A stretch of DNA of 5,247 nt from an uncultured Eubacteriales bacterium (GTDB lineage Bacteria; Bacillota; Clostridia; Christensenellales; Aristaeellaceae), in the NCBI GenBank assembly GCA_900553295.1, contig USCR01000159.1, forward strand, positions 1 to 5,247. The letters are read 5' to 3'. Made by a program: the position numbers and the translations under genes. The notes under the pieces are model-generated. The model ran no database searches, was not told the DNA's origin, and was given only the letters and a program-made list of their open reading frames with translations. Shown here piece after piece: positions 1 to 5,247 of the stretch (positions are counted from its first letter, which is position 1; the number at the start of each line of letters is the position of its first letter).

Positions 1-539
1 CTGAACGACAGCTTGCCCGCGCCCAGGGCCAGGCTGCCTTCCCGGTAGCTGTCCGGCACGGAGAGGAGCGCCTCCTCCGTGGTGCGCAGGATCAGCGGCA
101 GCACCATGATGGCCAGGGTCAGCGCGCCGGAGAGCACCGAATAGCGCCAGCGCAAAGCCGTCACAAACAGAATCATGCCGAACAGGCCATACAGTATGGA
201 AGGAATGCCCGAGAGCGTCTCCGCCGTCACCCGCACCAGGCGCACCAGACGGCTGTTGCGGGGAGCGTATTCCACCAGGTAAATGGCCCCGCCGATGCCC
301 AGGGGCGCGGCCACGGCCAGGGCCAGCACCGTCATCCACACGGTATTGATGAGCGCGGGAAGCATGGAGACATTCTCGCTGTTGTATTCCAGCGCAAAGA
401 GGGAGGGCTTCAGGTAGGGAACGCCCTTGACCAGCACGTACCCCGCCACCAGCAGCAGCGCGCCGCCGGTAATCATCCCGGAGAGCAGGCACAGCAGCCG
501 CAGAACCAGGGAACCCGGATGCCGCAGATATTTTTGCAT
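1..539 (-). CDS. pstA: Phosphate ABC transporter permease PstA (partial, C-terminus beyond left edge)
   Basis: This is the second inner-membrane permease of the high-affinity phosphate importer; it pairs with PstC to form the channel powered by the PstB ATPase. About 179 residues are visible. A short basic N-terminus (MQKYLRHPG) is followed by a hydrophobic helix at roughly residues 11-36, an external loop, and further membrane segments at about 60-90, 108-130 and 134-152. The conserved permease segment GIPSILYGLFG lies at 111-121. The start of the cytoplasmic EAA loop that docks on the ATPase (REGSLALGAG) begins near 166 just before the sequence is cut. The family is usually about 280-300 residues, so roughly 100 are missing through the window edge, not mutation. 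The ATG overlaps the pstC stop by one base (TAATG), indicating translational coupling. The matching segments in PstC (AGIPSVIYGLFG, EGSLALGA) support the pair; gene order after PstC makes PstA the natural call. Confidence 0.95.
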   Translation of the reverse strand, partial: MQKYLRHPGSLVLRLLCLLSGMITGGALLLVAGYVLVKGVPYLKPSLFALEYNSENVSMLPALINTVWMTVLALAVAAPLGIGGAIYLVEYAPRNSRLVRLVRVTAETLSGIPSILYGLFGMILFVTALRWRYSVLSGALTLAIMVLPLILRTTEEALLSVPDSYREGSLALGAGKLSF

Positions 540-1450
540 TACGCGCTCTGCCTCCTTTTCATCATGTTAAAGAGCAGATTGATCAGCAGGATGAACACAA
601 ACAGCACCACGCCCGTGGCGATCAACGCCTCCCGGTGCAAATCGGCGGCGTAACCCATTTCCATGACGATGTTCACCGTCATGGTGCGGATGCCGTTGAG
701 GATGCCCGAGGGCATGCGGGGCTGGCTGCCCGCCACCATCATCACCGCCGTGGTTTCGCCGATGGCGCGGCCCACCCCCAGCACCACCCCGGAGGTGACC
801 CCGGAGCCCGCCGCCGGGAGCATCACCCGGAACACGCTGCGCTCCGCCGTGGCCCCCAGGGCCAGGCTGCCCTCATAGTAGCTCTGCGGCACCTGCCGCA
901 GGGAGGACACCGCCACCTGAATGATGGTGGGCAGAATCATCATGGCCAGCAGGATGCTGGCGGTGAGAATGGAGAATCCCCTGCCCCCGAAGGTATCCCG
1001 GACAAAGGGCACCAGCACCGTCAGCCCGAACAGGCCGTAGATCACCGACGGGATGCCCGCCAGCAGGGACACCGCGGGCTGCAGCAGCCGCAGCACCGCC
1101 CTGGGCGCAAAAAAGGCCATGTACAGCGACGTGAAGATCGCAATGGGCGCGCCCAGCACAATGGCGCCCGCCGTAATATAAATGCTGCCGAGGATCATGG
1201 GCAGGATGCCGTAAATATCGTTTCCAGGCTTCCACGTTTGCCCCAGCAGGAAATCCAGCGCGTTCTCCTTGGCGAAAAAGGGCAAGCCGTTGGCGAAAAG
1301 GAACACGCAGATCAGCGCCACGGCCAGGATGCACGCGCAGGCGGCCAGGCAGAAAACCACCCGCATGACGCTTTCCTTCAGCGCCCCCGGGCGCAGGGAA
1401 GCGTGATGCGGGGCGGAGGTATTCAAGGAAGGTTGAAGCGATTGATCCAT
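539..1450 (-). CDS. pstC: Phosphate ABC transporter permease PstC
   Basis: This is the first membrane permease of the phosphate importer, 303 residues, the usual size for the family. A hydrophilic N-terminus of about 28 residues precedes the first membrane helix (about 31-53). Further helices lie near 80-110, 121-148, 159-181, 215-241 and 275-297, giving six. The conserved segment AGIPSVIYGLFGL is at 131-143. The EAA-type loop that contacts PstB (YYEGSLALGATAERS, continuing to MLPAAGSG) spans about 191-217, and the characteristic GRAIGETTAVMMVAG is at 228-242. The start at 1450 is chosen because a strong GGGAGG site (1458-1463) sits 7 bases upstream. An in-frame ATG at 1480 would add ten residues but has no ribosome binding site. 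The gene follows pstS after a 139-base gap containing hairpins and overlaps pstA by one base (TAATG). Transcription is probably from the phosphate-regulated promoter upstream of pstS. Confidence 0.96.
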   Translation of the reverse strand: MDQSLQPSLNTSAPHHASLRPGALKESVMRVVFCLAACACILAVALICVFLFANGLPFFAKENALDFLLGQTWKPGNDIYGILPMILGSIYITAGAIVLGAPIAIFTSLYMAFFAPRAVLRLLQPAVSLLAGIPSVIYGLFGLTVLVPFVRDTFGGRGFSILTASILLAMMILPTIIQVAVSSLRQVPQSYYEGSLALGATAERSVFRVMLPAAGSGVTSGVVLGVGRAIGETTAVMMVAGSQPRMPSGILNGIRTMTVNIVMEMGYAADLHREALIATGVVLFVFILLINLLFNMMKRRQSA

Positions 1451-1589
1451 GGACGGACCTCCCTTCGTTTCATTGGTCATGGGGAAAAGGCGGCTTCCCA
1501 GCGGAAACCACCTTTGCCCTGCAAAGACGGAAGCGGAGGAAAGCCCCAGGCTGTTTCCGCCTGGCAGCTTCCCTCCGCAAGGGGTTTGT
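1451..1589 (-). promoter_or_regulatory. Structured pstS-pstC intergenic region with three consecutive hairpins
   Basis: In the pst-sense RNA this gap can form three stem-loops in a row. The first (1578 to 1533) has a 12-bp outer stem (GCGGAGGGAAGC with GCTTTCCTCCGC, one G-U pair) capped by a 6-bp inner stem (CCAGGC with GCCTGG, 7-base loop). The second (1526 to 1512) is CTTTGC, loop AGG, GCAAAG. The third is listed separately as a possible terminator. The imperfect positions are G-U pairs in the pst-sense RNA but A-C mismatches in the opposite strand, so the structure belongs to the pst transcript. A role in protecting the pstS message or reducing read-through to pstC is inference; in Bacillus subtilis, pstS expression is known to be uncoupled post-transcriptionally from the downstream pst genes. 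Confidence 0.65.
1481..1512 (-). terminator. Possible weak intrinsic terminator or attenuator after pstS
   Basis: The pst-sense RNA reads GGUGGUUUCC, loop GCUG, GGAAGCCGCC: a 10-bp stem with two G-U pairs, followed directly by UUUU and then CCCC. The stem is GC-rich and the U-run begins at its base, as in an intrinsic terminator, but only four U are present, so termination would be partial. It lies about 20 bases upstream of the pstC ribosome binding site. Partial termination here would leave pstS more abundant than pstCA, as expected for a binding protein. It could instead serve only as a block to 3' exonuclease. Confidence 0.45.
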
Positions 1590-2444
1590 TTACTTGATTT
1601 CGCTCCAGTCGGTGGTGGCGCCGGTGAATACGTTCTTCACCTGCTCCAGGGTCATGTTCTCCACGGGGTTCTCCACGTTGACGATCACGGCCAGGCCATC
1701 CAGGGCGATGGTGGTGGGGGTCAGGCCCGCCTCGATCTCGCTGTCCTTCACGGCGCGGGAGGCCATGCCGATGTCGCAGATGCCATCGATGGCGGACTGC
1801 ATGCCGGTGGTGGAGTCGCTCTGCTGCACTTCGATTTCAGCGTTGGGGTTCACAGCGGCGTAGGCTTCCTTCAGCTTCTCCATGACGGGGGTCACAGAGG
1901 AGGAACCAGCCACAACCACCTTGCCGGCAACCTGCTTGCCTGCGTAGGCGGGAGCATCATCCAGCGGGATGTAACCATTCTCGGCAATCACGGCCTGGCC
2001 CTCGGCGGAGAGGATGTAGCTCACAAAGTCAGCGGCAACCTCGCTCAGGCCTTCCTTGGTGGCGATGTTGAAGGGACGGGAGAGGGTGTAGGTGCCAGCC
2101 TTGATGTTCTCAACGGTGGCTTCCACGCCTTCAATCTGCAGGGCCTTCACGGTCTCGTTCAGGCTGCCCAGGGAGATGTAGCCGATGGCACTGGGGTCCC
2201 CGGCCACGGTGGTCATCATGACGTTGGTGGAGTTGGTCACGATGGCTTCCACGGTGGTGTTGTCCACTTTCTCGCCGGCCTCGTTCTTTTCCTCAACGCC
2301 GGTGAGCTCCACGAAAGCGCTGCGGGTGCCGCTGCCGTCCTCACGGGAGACCACGGTGATCGCACCGGTCATTTCCGCGCTGGCCACGGATACGCCCATT
2401 ACCAGAGCCATGAGCAGGCCCATCCATTTCATTCCTTTACGCAT
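1590..2444 (-). CDS. pstS: Phosphate-binding protein PstS, circularly permuted
   Basis: This is the extracytoplasmic phosphate-binding protein that delivers phosphate to PstC/PstA; 284 residues. A signal peptide (residues 1-23, basic MRKGMKW start, hydrophobic core, ASA cleavage site before E24) has no lipobox cysteine; the only cysteine is C223. The order of the rest is unusual. Residues about 28-161 match the second half of ordinary PstS (SREDGSGTRSAF 33-44, AIGYISLGSLN 86-96, LSRPF 121-125, SAEGQAVIAENGYIPL 146-161). A linker of about 13 residues follows. Residues about 174-284 then match the ordinary first half (VVVAGSSSVTPVMEKL 177-192, SDSTTG 209-214, DIGMASR 224-230, TTIALDGLAVIVN 244-256, VFTGATTDW 272-280). 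All the usual phosphate-contact motifs are kept, so it is probably functional. The start has AGGAGG (2455-2460) 10 bases upstream; a longer in-frame start at 2612 would lack a signal peptide and extend past the promoter. Codon use looks more selective and less GC-rich than in neighbours, fitting high expression. Confidence 0.93.
   Translation of the reverse strand: MRKGMKWMGLLMALVMGVSVASAEMTGAITVVSREDGSGTRSAFVELTGVEEKNEAGEKVDNTTVEAIVTNSTNVMMTTVAGDPSAIGYISLGSLNETVKALQIEGVEATVENIKAGTYTLSRPFNIATKEGLSEVAADFVSYILSAEGQAVIAENGYIPLDDAPAYAGKQVAGKVVVAGSSSVTPVMEKLKEAYAAVNPNAEIEVQQSDSTTGMQSAIDGICDIGMASRAVKDSEIEAGLTPTTIALDGLAVIVNVENPVENMTLEQVKNVFTGATTDWSEIK
2360..2444 (-). other. PstS signal peptide region (type I, no lipobox)
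   Basis: The first 23 codons encode a basic start (R2, K3, K6), a hydrophobic stretch from about W7 to V20 and an A-S-A motif ending at residue 23, a standard signal peptidase I site. The mature protein would begin at E24 and pass straight into ITVVSREDGSGT. A lipoprotein signal (a hydrophobic L-x-x-C box) is absent. Confidence 0.75.
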
Positions 2445-2473
2445 TTTACTTTTTCCTCCTTTTTTCTCGGTAC

Positions 2474-2509
2474 GGGTAGAAGTATAGCGGCAATGTGTAA
2501 GGAAAAATC
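2474..2509 (-). promoter_or_regulatory. Promoter of the pst operon
   Basis: A good -10 hexamer TATACT lies at 2486-2481, placing the start of transcription near 2474 and leaving a leader of about 30 bases that contains the AGGAGG site. The -35 position, 17 bases upstream (2509-2504), reads GATTTT and is a poor match to TTGACA. A strong -10 with a weak -35 is typical of promoters that need an activator, here plausibly PhoP. Confidence 0.6.
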
Positions 2510-2534
2510 CACGGCTTTGTAAAGTATGCGTAAA
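2496..2534 (-). promoter_or_regulatory. Putative Pho box (PhoP-type response regulator binding site)
   Basis: Reading toward pstS, hexamers on an exact 11-base period are TTTACG (2534-2529), TTTACA (2523-2518), GTGGAT (2512-2507, degenerate) and CTTACA (2501-2496). Three of the four match the Gram-positive PhoP consensus TT(A/C/T)ACA closely, and the 5-base spacers match known PhoP repeats. Relative to the inferred transcription start the array covers about -60 to -22, the usual location of PhoP-activating sites in Bacillus subtilis. The regulator is not encoded in the window, so the assignment is inference from pattern and gene context. Confidence 0.6.
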
Positions 2535-2569
2535 ATGCGCAGGCGGCTTTCCCCCCACGAGGGCTGGGA

Positions 2570-2605
2570 TTGTATTTCCCGGCAATATGTGCCATAATAG
2601 ATATG
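2570..2605 (+). promoter_or_regulatory. Promoter of the tldD-tldE operon
   Basis: TTGTAT (2570-2575) and CATAAT (2593-2598) are separated by exactly 17 bases. TGC directly before the -10 supplies an extended -10 element. The start of transcription would fall near 2605, about 60 bases upstream of the tldD ATG. The match suggests constitutive housekeeping expression. The promoter lies upstream of the divergent pst promoter and its Pho box without overlapping them. Confidence 0.6.
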
Positions 2606-2626
2606 TTGTCATTCCACTGTAAACGT

Positions 2627-2649
2627 GCTTTCCCCCGCCCGGGGAAAGC
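2627..2649 (+). promoter_or_regulatory. Perfect 9-bp hairpin in the tldD leader
   Basis: GCTTTCCCC (2627-2635), loop CGCCC, GGGGAAAGC (2641-2649) form a perfect stem in the short untranslated leader of tldD. It ends three bases before the purine-rich ribosome binding region (2652-2660). No U-run follows, so it is not an intrinsic terminator. It could affect ribosome access or mRNA stability; no function is shown by sequence. Confidence 0.45.
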
Positions 2650-2666
2650 GGAAGGAAGTGAACCTA

Positions 2667-4061
2667 ATGATTCAGGAATCGGTAGCCCGGGAAGTCCTGG
2701 CCAAGGCCACATCCACCGGTGGCGACTTTGCGGAAATTTTCCTGGAGGATCGGGTGAACCACAGCCTGCGCCTGCGCAGCGGCAAGATTGACGCCGTATC
2801 CACCGGCCGCCTCCACGGCGCGGGGGTGCGCGTCTTTGACGGCACCCGGGCCATCTATGTCCACACCAACGATACCAGCCGGGAAGGCCTGCTCCGCACG
2901 GCGGAAACCGCCGCCGCGGCCATTCGCAGCGATCGCGCCCCGGCGGTGATCGCCGACCTTGCCCTGCGCAGCGTGGCCCGGCCGGACACCATCCGCCTGT
3001 GGCCCGGGGACGTAAAGGCCGCCCGCAAGGCGGAGAAGCTCCGGGAGGCGGACGCCGCCGCCCGGCAGGTGTCCCCGGAGATTGTGCAGGTCATGGCCGC
3101 CTACAACGACAGCGTGCAGAACGTATGGATCTACAACACCGAGGGCGTGGCCGTGACGGACACCCGGGTGTACAGCCGCCTGGGCGTGCAGGCCATCGCC
3201 TCCAACGGTACGGAGAACCAGACCGGCTTTGAAGGCCCCGGCGCTTCCATGGGCTTTGAGCTGTTCGATGAACGGGTGGACCCCGCCCGCTCGGCTCGGG
3301 AAGCGGCGCAGCTGGCCCATACCATGCTCCACGCCCCCCTGTGCCCCGCCGGGTACATGCCCGTGGTCATTGATAACGGCTTTGGCGGCGTATTGTTCCA
3401 CGAGGCCTGCGGCCACAGCCTGGAAGCCACGCAGGTGGCCTATGGCATCAGCGAGTTTTCCGGCAAGCTGGGCCAGCAGATTGCCGCGCCCTGCGTCACC
3501 GCCCTGGACGACGGCACCATGGAAAACGAGTGGGGCTCCCTGCACGTGGACGACGAAGGCACCCCCACCACCCGCCTAGTGCTCATTGAAAACGGCATCC
3601 TGAAAAACTACATGATCGACAAGCTGGGCGGACGGCGCATGAACATGGCGCCCACAGGCAGCGGACGCCGGGAAAGCTACGCCTGGGCGCCCACCAGCCG
3701 CATGCGCAACACCTACATCGCCGCGGGCACGGACGATGAAAACGAGATGATCGCCACCATGGGCGACGGCCTGTACGCCCGGCGCATGGGCGGCGGCTCG
3801 GTAAACCCCACCACCGGTGAATTCAACTTCGCGGTGCAGGAGGGCTACCTGGTCAAGGATGGCAAGATTGCGCATCCGGTGCGGGGCGCGTCCCTGATTG
3901 GCCGGGGCAGCGAGGTGCTCATGAAGATCGACCGTGTGGGCAAGAACATGACCATGGGCCAGGGTATGTGCGGCAGCATTTCGGGCAGCATTCCCACCAA
4001 CGTGGGCCAGCCCATGATCCGCATCAGCGCCCTGACCGTGGGCGGAAGCAAGGAGGGCTGA
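2667..4061 (+). CDS. tldD: TldD, zinc-binding catalytic subunit of the TldD/TldE metalloprotease
   Basis: TldD is the metal-bearing subunit of a cytoplasmic heterodimeric peptidase that, in Escherichia coli, trims the microcin B17 leader and degrades unfolded peptides such as CcdA. This copy has 464 residues, normal for the family. The N-terminal domain (about 1-200) carries typical segments such as LRLRSGKIDAVSTG and GAGVRVFDGTRAIYVHTND. The metalloprotease motif HExxxH is intact as HEACGH at 245-250 within GGVLFHEACGHSLEA. The conserved RESYAWAPTSRMRNTYI block lies around 333-351. The likely third zinc ligand is C435 in GQGMCGSISGSIP near the C-terminus. The ATG at 2667 is preferred because a purine-rich site (AAGGAAGTG, 2652-2660) lies 6 bases upstream; a GTG at 2625 would add 14 residues by reading through the leader hairpin. 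tldE follows after 3 bases, so the two are translated together. The natural substrate cannot be told from this window. Confidence 0.96.
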   Translation: MIQESVAREVLAKATSTGGDFAEIFLEDRVNHSLRLRSGKIDAVSTGRLHGAGVRVFDGTRAIYVHTNDTSREGLLRTAETAAAAIRSDRAPAVIADLALRSVARPDTIRLWPGDVKAARKAEKLREADAAARQVSPEIVQVMAAYNDSVQNVWIYNTEGVAVTDTRVYSRLGVQAIASNGTENQTGFEGPGASMGFELFDERVDPARSAREAAQLAHTMLHAPLCPAGYMPVVIDNGFGGVLFHEACGHSLEATQVAYGISEFSGKLGQQIAAPCVTALDDGTMENEWGSLHVDDEGTPTTRLVLIENGILKNYMIDKLGGRRMNMAPTGSGRRESYAWAPTSRMRNTYIAAGTDDENEMIATMGDGLYARRMGGGSVNPTTGEFNFAVQEGYLVKDGKIAHPVRGASLIGRGSEVLMKIDRVGKNMTMGQGMCGSISGSIPTNVGQPMIRISALTVGGSKEG

Positions 4062-4064
4062 GCC

Positions 4065-5247
4065 ATGGAAATGCAGCAATTCATTGAGAAGCTCCTGGCT
4101 GCGGCCAAGGAGCAGGGTATCGATCCCGCCGAGGCGTACGTGAACGCGGGCACAAACTTCTCCGCCGATGTAATGCAAGGTTCCATCGACACCTACAGCG
4201 TCAGCGACAAGCTGGGCCTTGGCCTGCGGGGCATCTATCAGGGAAAAATGGGTTACGCCTCCACCCAGGCCTTTGACGACGAGGCCATCAAGCAGCTCAT
4301 TGAGGGCGTAAAGGAAGGCGCGTCCCTGCGCGAGGATGAGGACGTGGAGGAAATCTATGCCGGCGATGCGAGCTATCCCACCGTAAACAGCTGGTCCGAC
4401 GCCCTGGAGCAGGTTTCCGCCACCGAGAAGCTGGACGCCTGCCTGAACATCGAAAAAGCCGCCGTTTCCAGCCAGCCCACCGTGACCCGCTGCAGCGGCA
4501 CGCGCTTGAGCACCATCTCCCGCGAAACCCGGATATGCAACAGCTACGGGCTGAACCTGCATCACCGCTGCAACCTGTACCTGACCTATACCGACGCCAT
4601 CGCCCAGGAGGGCGACAGCACCGCCACCGCCGTGGCCTTCCAGAGCGGGCGGGACTTCTCCGAGGTGGACCCCCAGGCCCTGGGCGCCAAAGCCGCCCGG
4701 GAAGCCGCCGAGGCCCTGCACGGCAGCCCCGTGCCCGCGGGGAGCTACCGCATCATCCTGCGCTGGGACGCCATGCAGGCCCTGCTGGAAACCTTCTGCG
4801 GCATCTTCTCCGCTGAAAACGCGCAGCAGGGCATGTCCCTGCTCAATGGGCGGGAAGGCGAAGCCATCGCCGCGCCCTGCGTAACGCTTATGGACGATCC
4901 GCTGCTTCCCGGCGGCTTCTCCTCCTATCCCTTTGACGATGAGGGCGTGGCCTGCCGTACCAAGGCCGTGGTGGAAGCCGGTGTGCTCAAAACCCTGCTG
5001 CACAACCGCAAGACCGCCAAGAAGCAGGGCATTGCCTCCACGGGCAACGCCGCCCGCATGGGGCTATCCGCCCCGGTGACGGTGGCCCCCAGCAATCTGT
5101 TCTTCCAGCCCGGTACCCAGTCCCTGGCGGAAATGGAAGCGCAGATGGGCGACGGCCTGGTCATCACCGATCTAAGCGGCCTGCACGCCGGCGCCAACAC
5201 CTTAAGCGGCGACTTTTCCCTGGACTGCAGCGGCTACCGGATTCTGG
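4065..5247 (+). CDS. tldE: TldE/PmbA, non-catalytic partner subunit of the TldD/TldE protease (partial, C-terminus beyond right edge)
   Basis: TldE (PmbA) is the homologous partner of TldD; in the E. coli complex it lacks metal and helps form the closed chamber that admits unfolded peptides. Here 394 codons are open without a stop up to the edge; the family is about 440-450 residues, so roughly 50 are missing. At the position of TldD's metal motif this protein reads LRWDAMQALLETFCGIFSAE (233-252), with no HExxxH, as expected for TldE. Other family segments are FSAENAQQGMSLLNGREGE (248-266), MDDPLLPGGFSSYPFDDEGV (276-295), TKAVVEAGVLKTLLHNRKTA (299-318), STGNAAR (325-331) and SGLHAGANTLSGDFSLD (371-387). 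The start has AGGAGG (4051-4056, inside the end of tldD) with an 8-base spacer. Only 3 bases separate it from the tldD stop, showing an operon. An ATG two codons later is possible but less well spaced. Confidence 0.95.
   Translation, partial: MEMQQFIEKLLAAAKEQGIDPAEAYVNAGTNFSADVMQGSIDTYSVSDKLGLGLRGIYQGKMGYASTQAFDDEAIKQLIEGVKEGASLREDEDVEEIYAGDASYPTVNSWSDALEQVSATEKLDACLNIEKAAVSSQPTVTRCSGTRLSTISRETRICNSYGLNLHHRCNLYLTYTDAIAQEGDSTATAVAFQSGRDFSEVDPQALGAKAAREAAEALHGSPVPAGSYRIILRWDAMQALLETFCGIFSAENAQQGMSLLNGREGEAIAAPCVTLMDDPLLPGGFSSYPFDDEGVACRTKAVVEAGVLKTLLHNRKTAKKQGIASTGNAARMGLSAPVTVAPSNLFFQPGTQSLAEMEAQMGDGLVITDLSGLHAGANTLSGDFSLDCSGYRIL

Noticed and set aside
635..1597. Long plus-strand open frame opposite pstC
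   Set aside because: It is a shadow of pstC in GC-rich DNA: composition is dominated by H, R, G and Q, with no recognisable domain, while the minus strand encodes a clear permease.
1590..2444. PstS as a truncated or fused pseudogene
   Set aside because: The frame is complete with signal peptide, all binding-site motifs of both halves once each, and a normal total length, which fits permutation better than decay.
1449..2522. Long plus-strand open frame opposite pstS (357 codons)
   Set aside because: Its translation is low-complexity, rich in G, H, V and L, and it mirrors the reverse frame of pstS. It also crosses the pst promoter and lacks a convincing ribosome binding site.
2445..2612. Upstream in-frame start for pstS
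   Set aside because: The added 56 residues would run through the promoter and Pho box and bury the signal peptide; AGGAGG upstream of 2444 decides the start.
2618..2623. Extra TTTACA hexamer (minus strand) in the tldD leader as another Pho box
   Set aside because: It is a lone hexamer, 100 bases from the nearest array member and out of the 11-base phase, so it is likely chance.
2546..2636. Direct repeat GCTTTCCCCC at 2546-2555 and 2627-2636
   Set aside because: A 10-base repeat rich in C is not notable in this composition; the first copy is upstream of the inferred tldD transcript start, so it cannot act as an alternative pairing arm in that RNA.
2625..2666. Upstream GTG start for tldD adding 14 residues
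   Set aside because: It would translate the leader hairpin and lacks a ribosome binding site; the ATG at 2667 has one at good spacing and gives a normal TldD N-terminus.
3576..5003. Long minus-strand open frame opposite tldD and tldE (475 codons)
   Set aside because: It spans the tldD/tldE junction on the opposite strand and translates to G-, H- and A-rich sequence with no known motifs; the plus-strand proteins are unambiguous.

Overview
The window reads as chromosomal DNA from a high-GC member of the Bacillota, probably an uncultured gut-type clostridium. This rests on AGGAGG-type ribosome binding sites, sigma-A-like promoters, PhoP-type TTTACA boxes and clostridial-style Pst and TldD/E protein sequences. 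The species cannot be named from this sequence. No RNA genes, mobile elements or CRISPR arrays were seen, and every non-coding gap is under 300 bases.

The window holds two divergent operons. On the minus strand, reading right to left from about 2474, are pstS (phosphate-binding protein), pstC and pstA (the two membrane permeases of the high-affinity phosphate ABC transporter). pstA runs off the left edge; pstB and possibly phoU would be expected beyond it. On the plus strand, from about 2605, are tldD and tldE/pmbA, the two subunits of the TldD/TldE zinc metalloprotease. tldE runs off the right edge with its C-terminus missing. The 222-base divergent gap carries a promoter for each operon. 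The pst promoter has a weak -35 region overlaid by TTTACA-like hexamers on an 11-base period, which looks like a Pho box.

The most unusual item is PstS. Its two halves are in the reverse of the usual order. The segment normally in the second half of PstS (SREDGSGTRSAF, then AIGYISLGSLN, then LSRPF) follows the signal peptide directly. The segment normally at the N-terminus (VVVAGSSSVTPVMEKL, then DIGMASR, then FTGATTDW) ends the protein. All expected phosphate-site motifs are present, so this looks like a functional circular permutation rather than a broken gene. The signal peptide also lacks a lipobox cysteine, so the protein may not be lipid-anchored.

The 139-base gap between pstS and pstC can fold into three consecutive hairpins. 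Their imperfect pairs become G-U pairs only in the pst-sense RNA, which suggests an RNA element separating the expression of pstS from that of the permease genes. A perfect 9-bp hairpin also lies just upstream of the tldD ribosome binding site.

Together the left operon takes up phosphate (capture by PstS, passage through PstC/PstA, ATP hydrolysis by the unseen PstB). The right operon encodes a heterodimeric peptidase. Nothing seen links the two functionally; their adjacency may be only shared use of an intergenic region.
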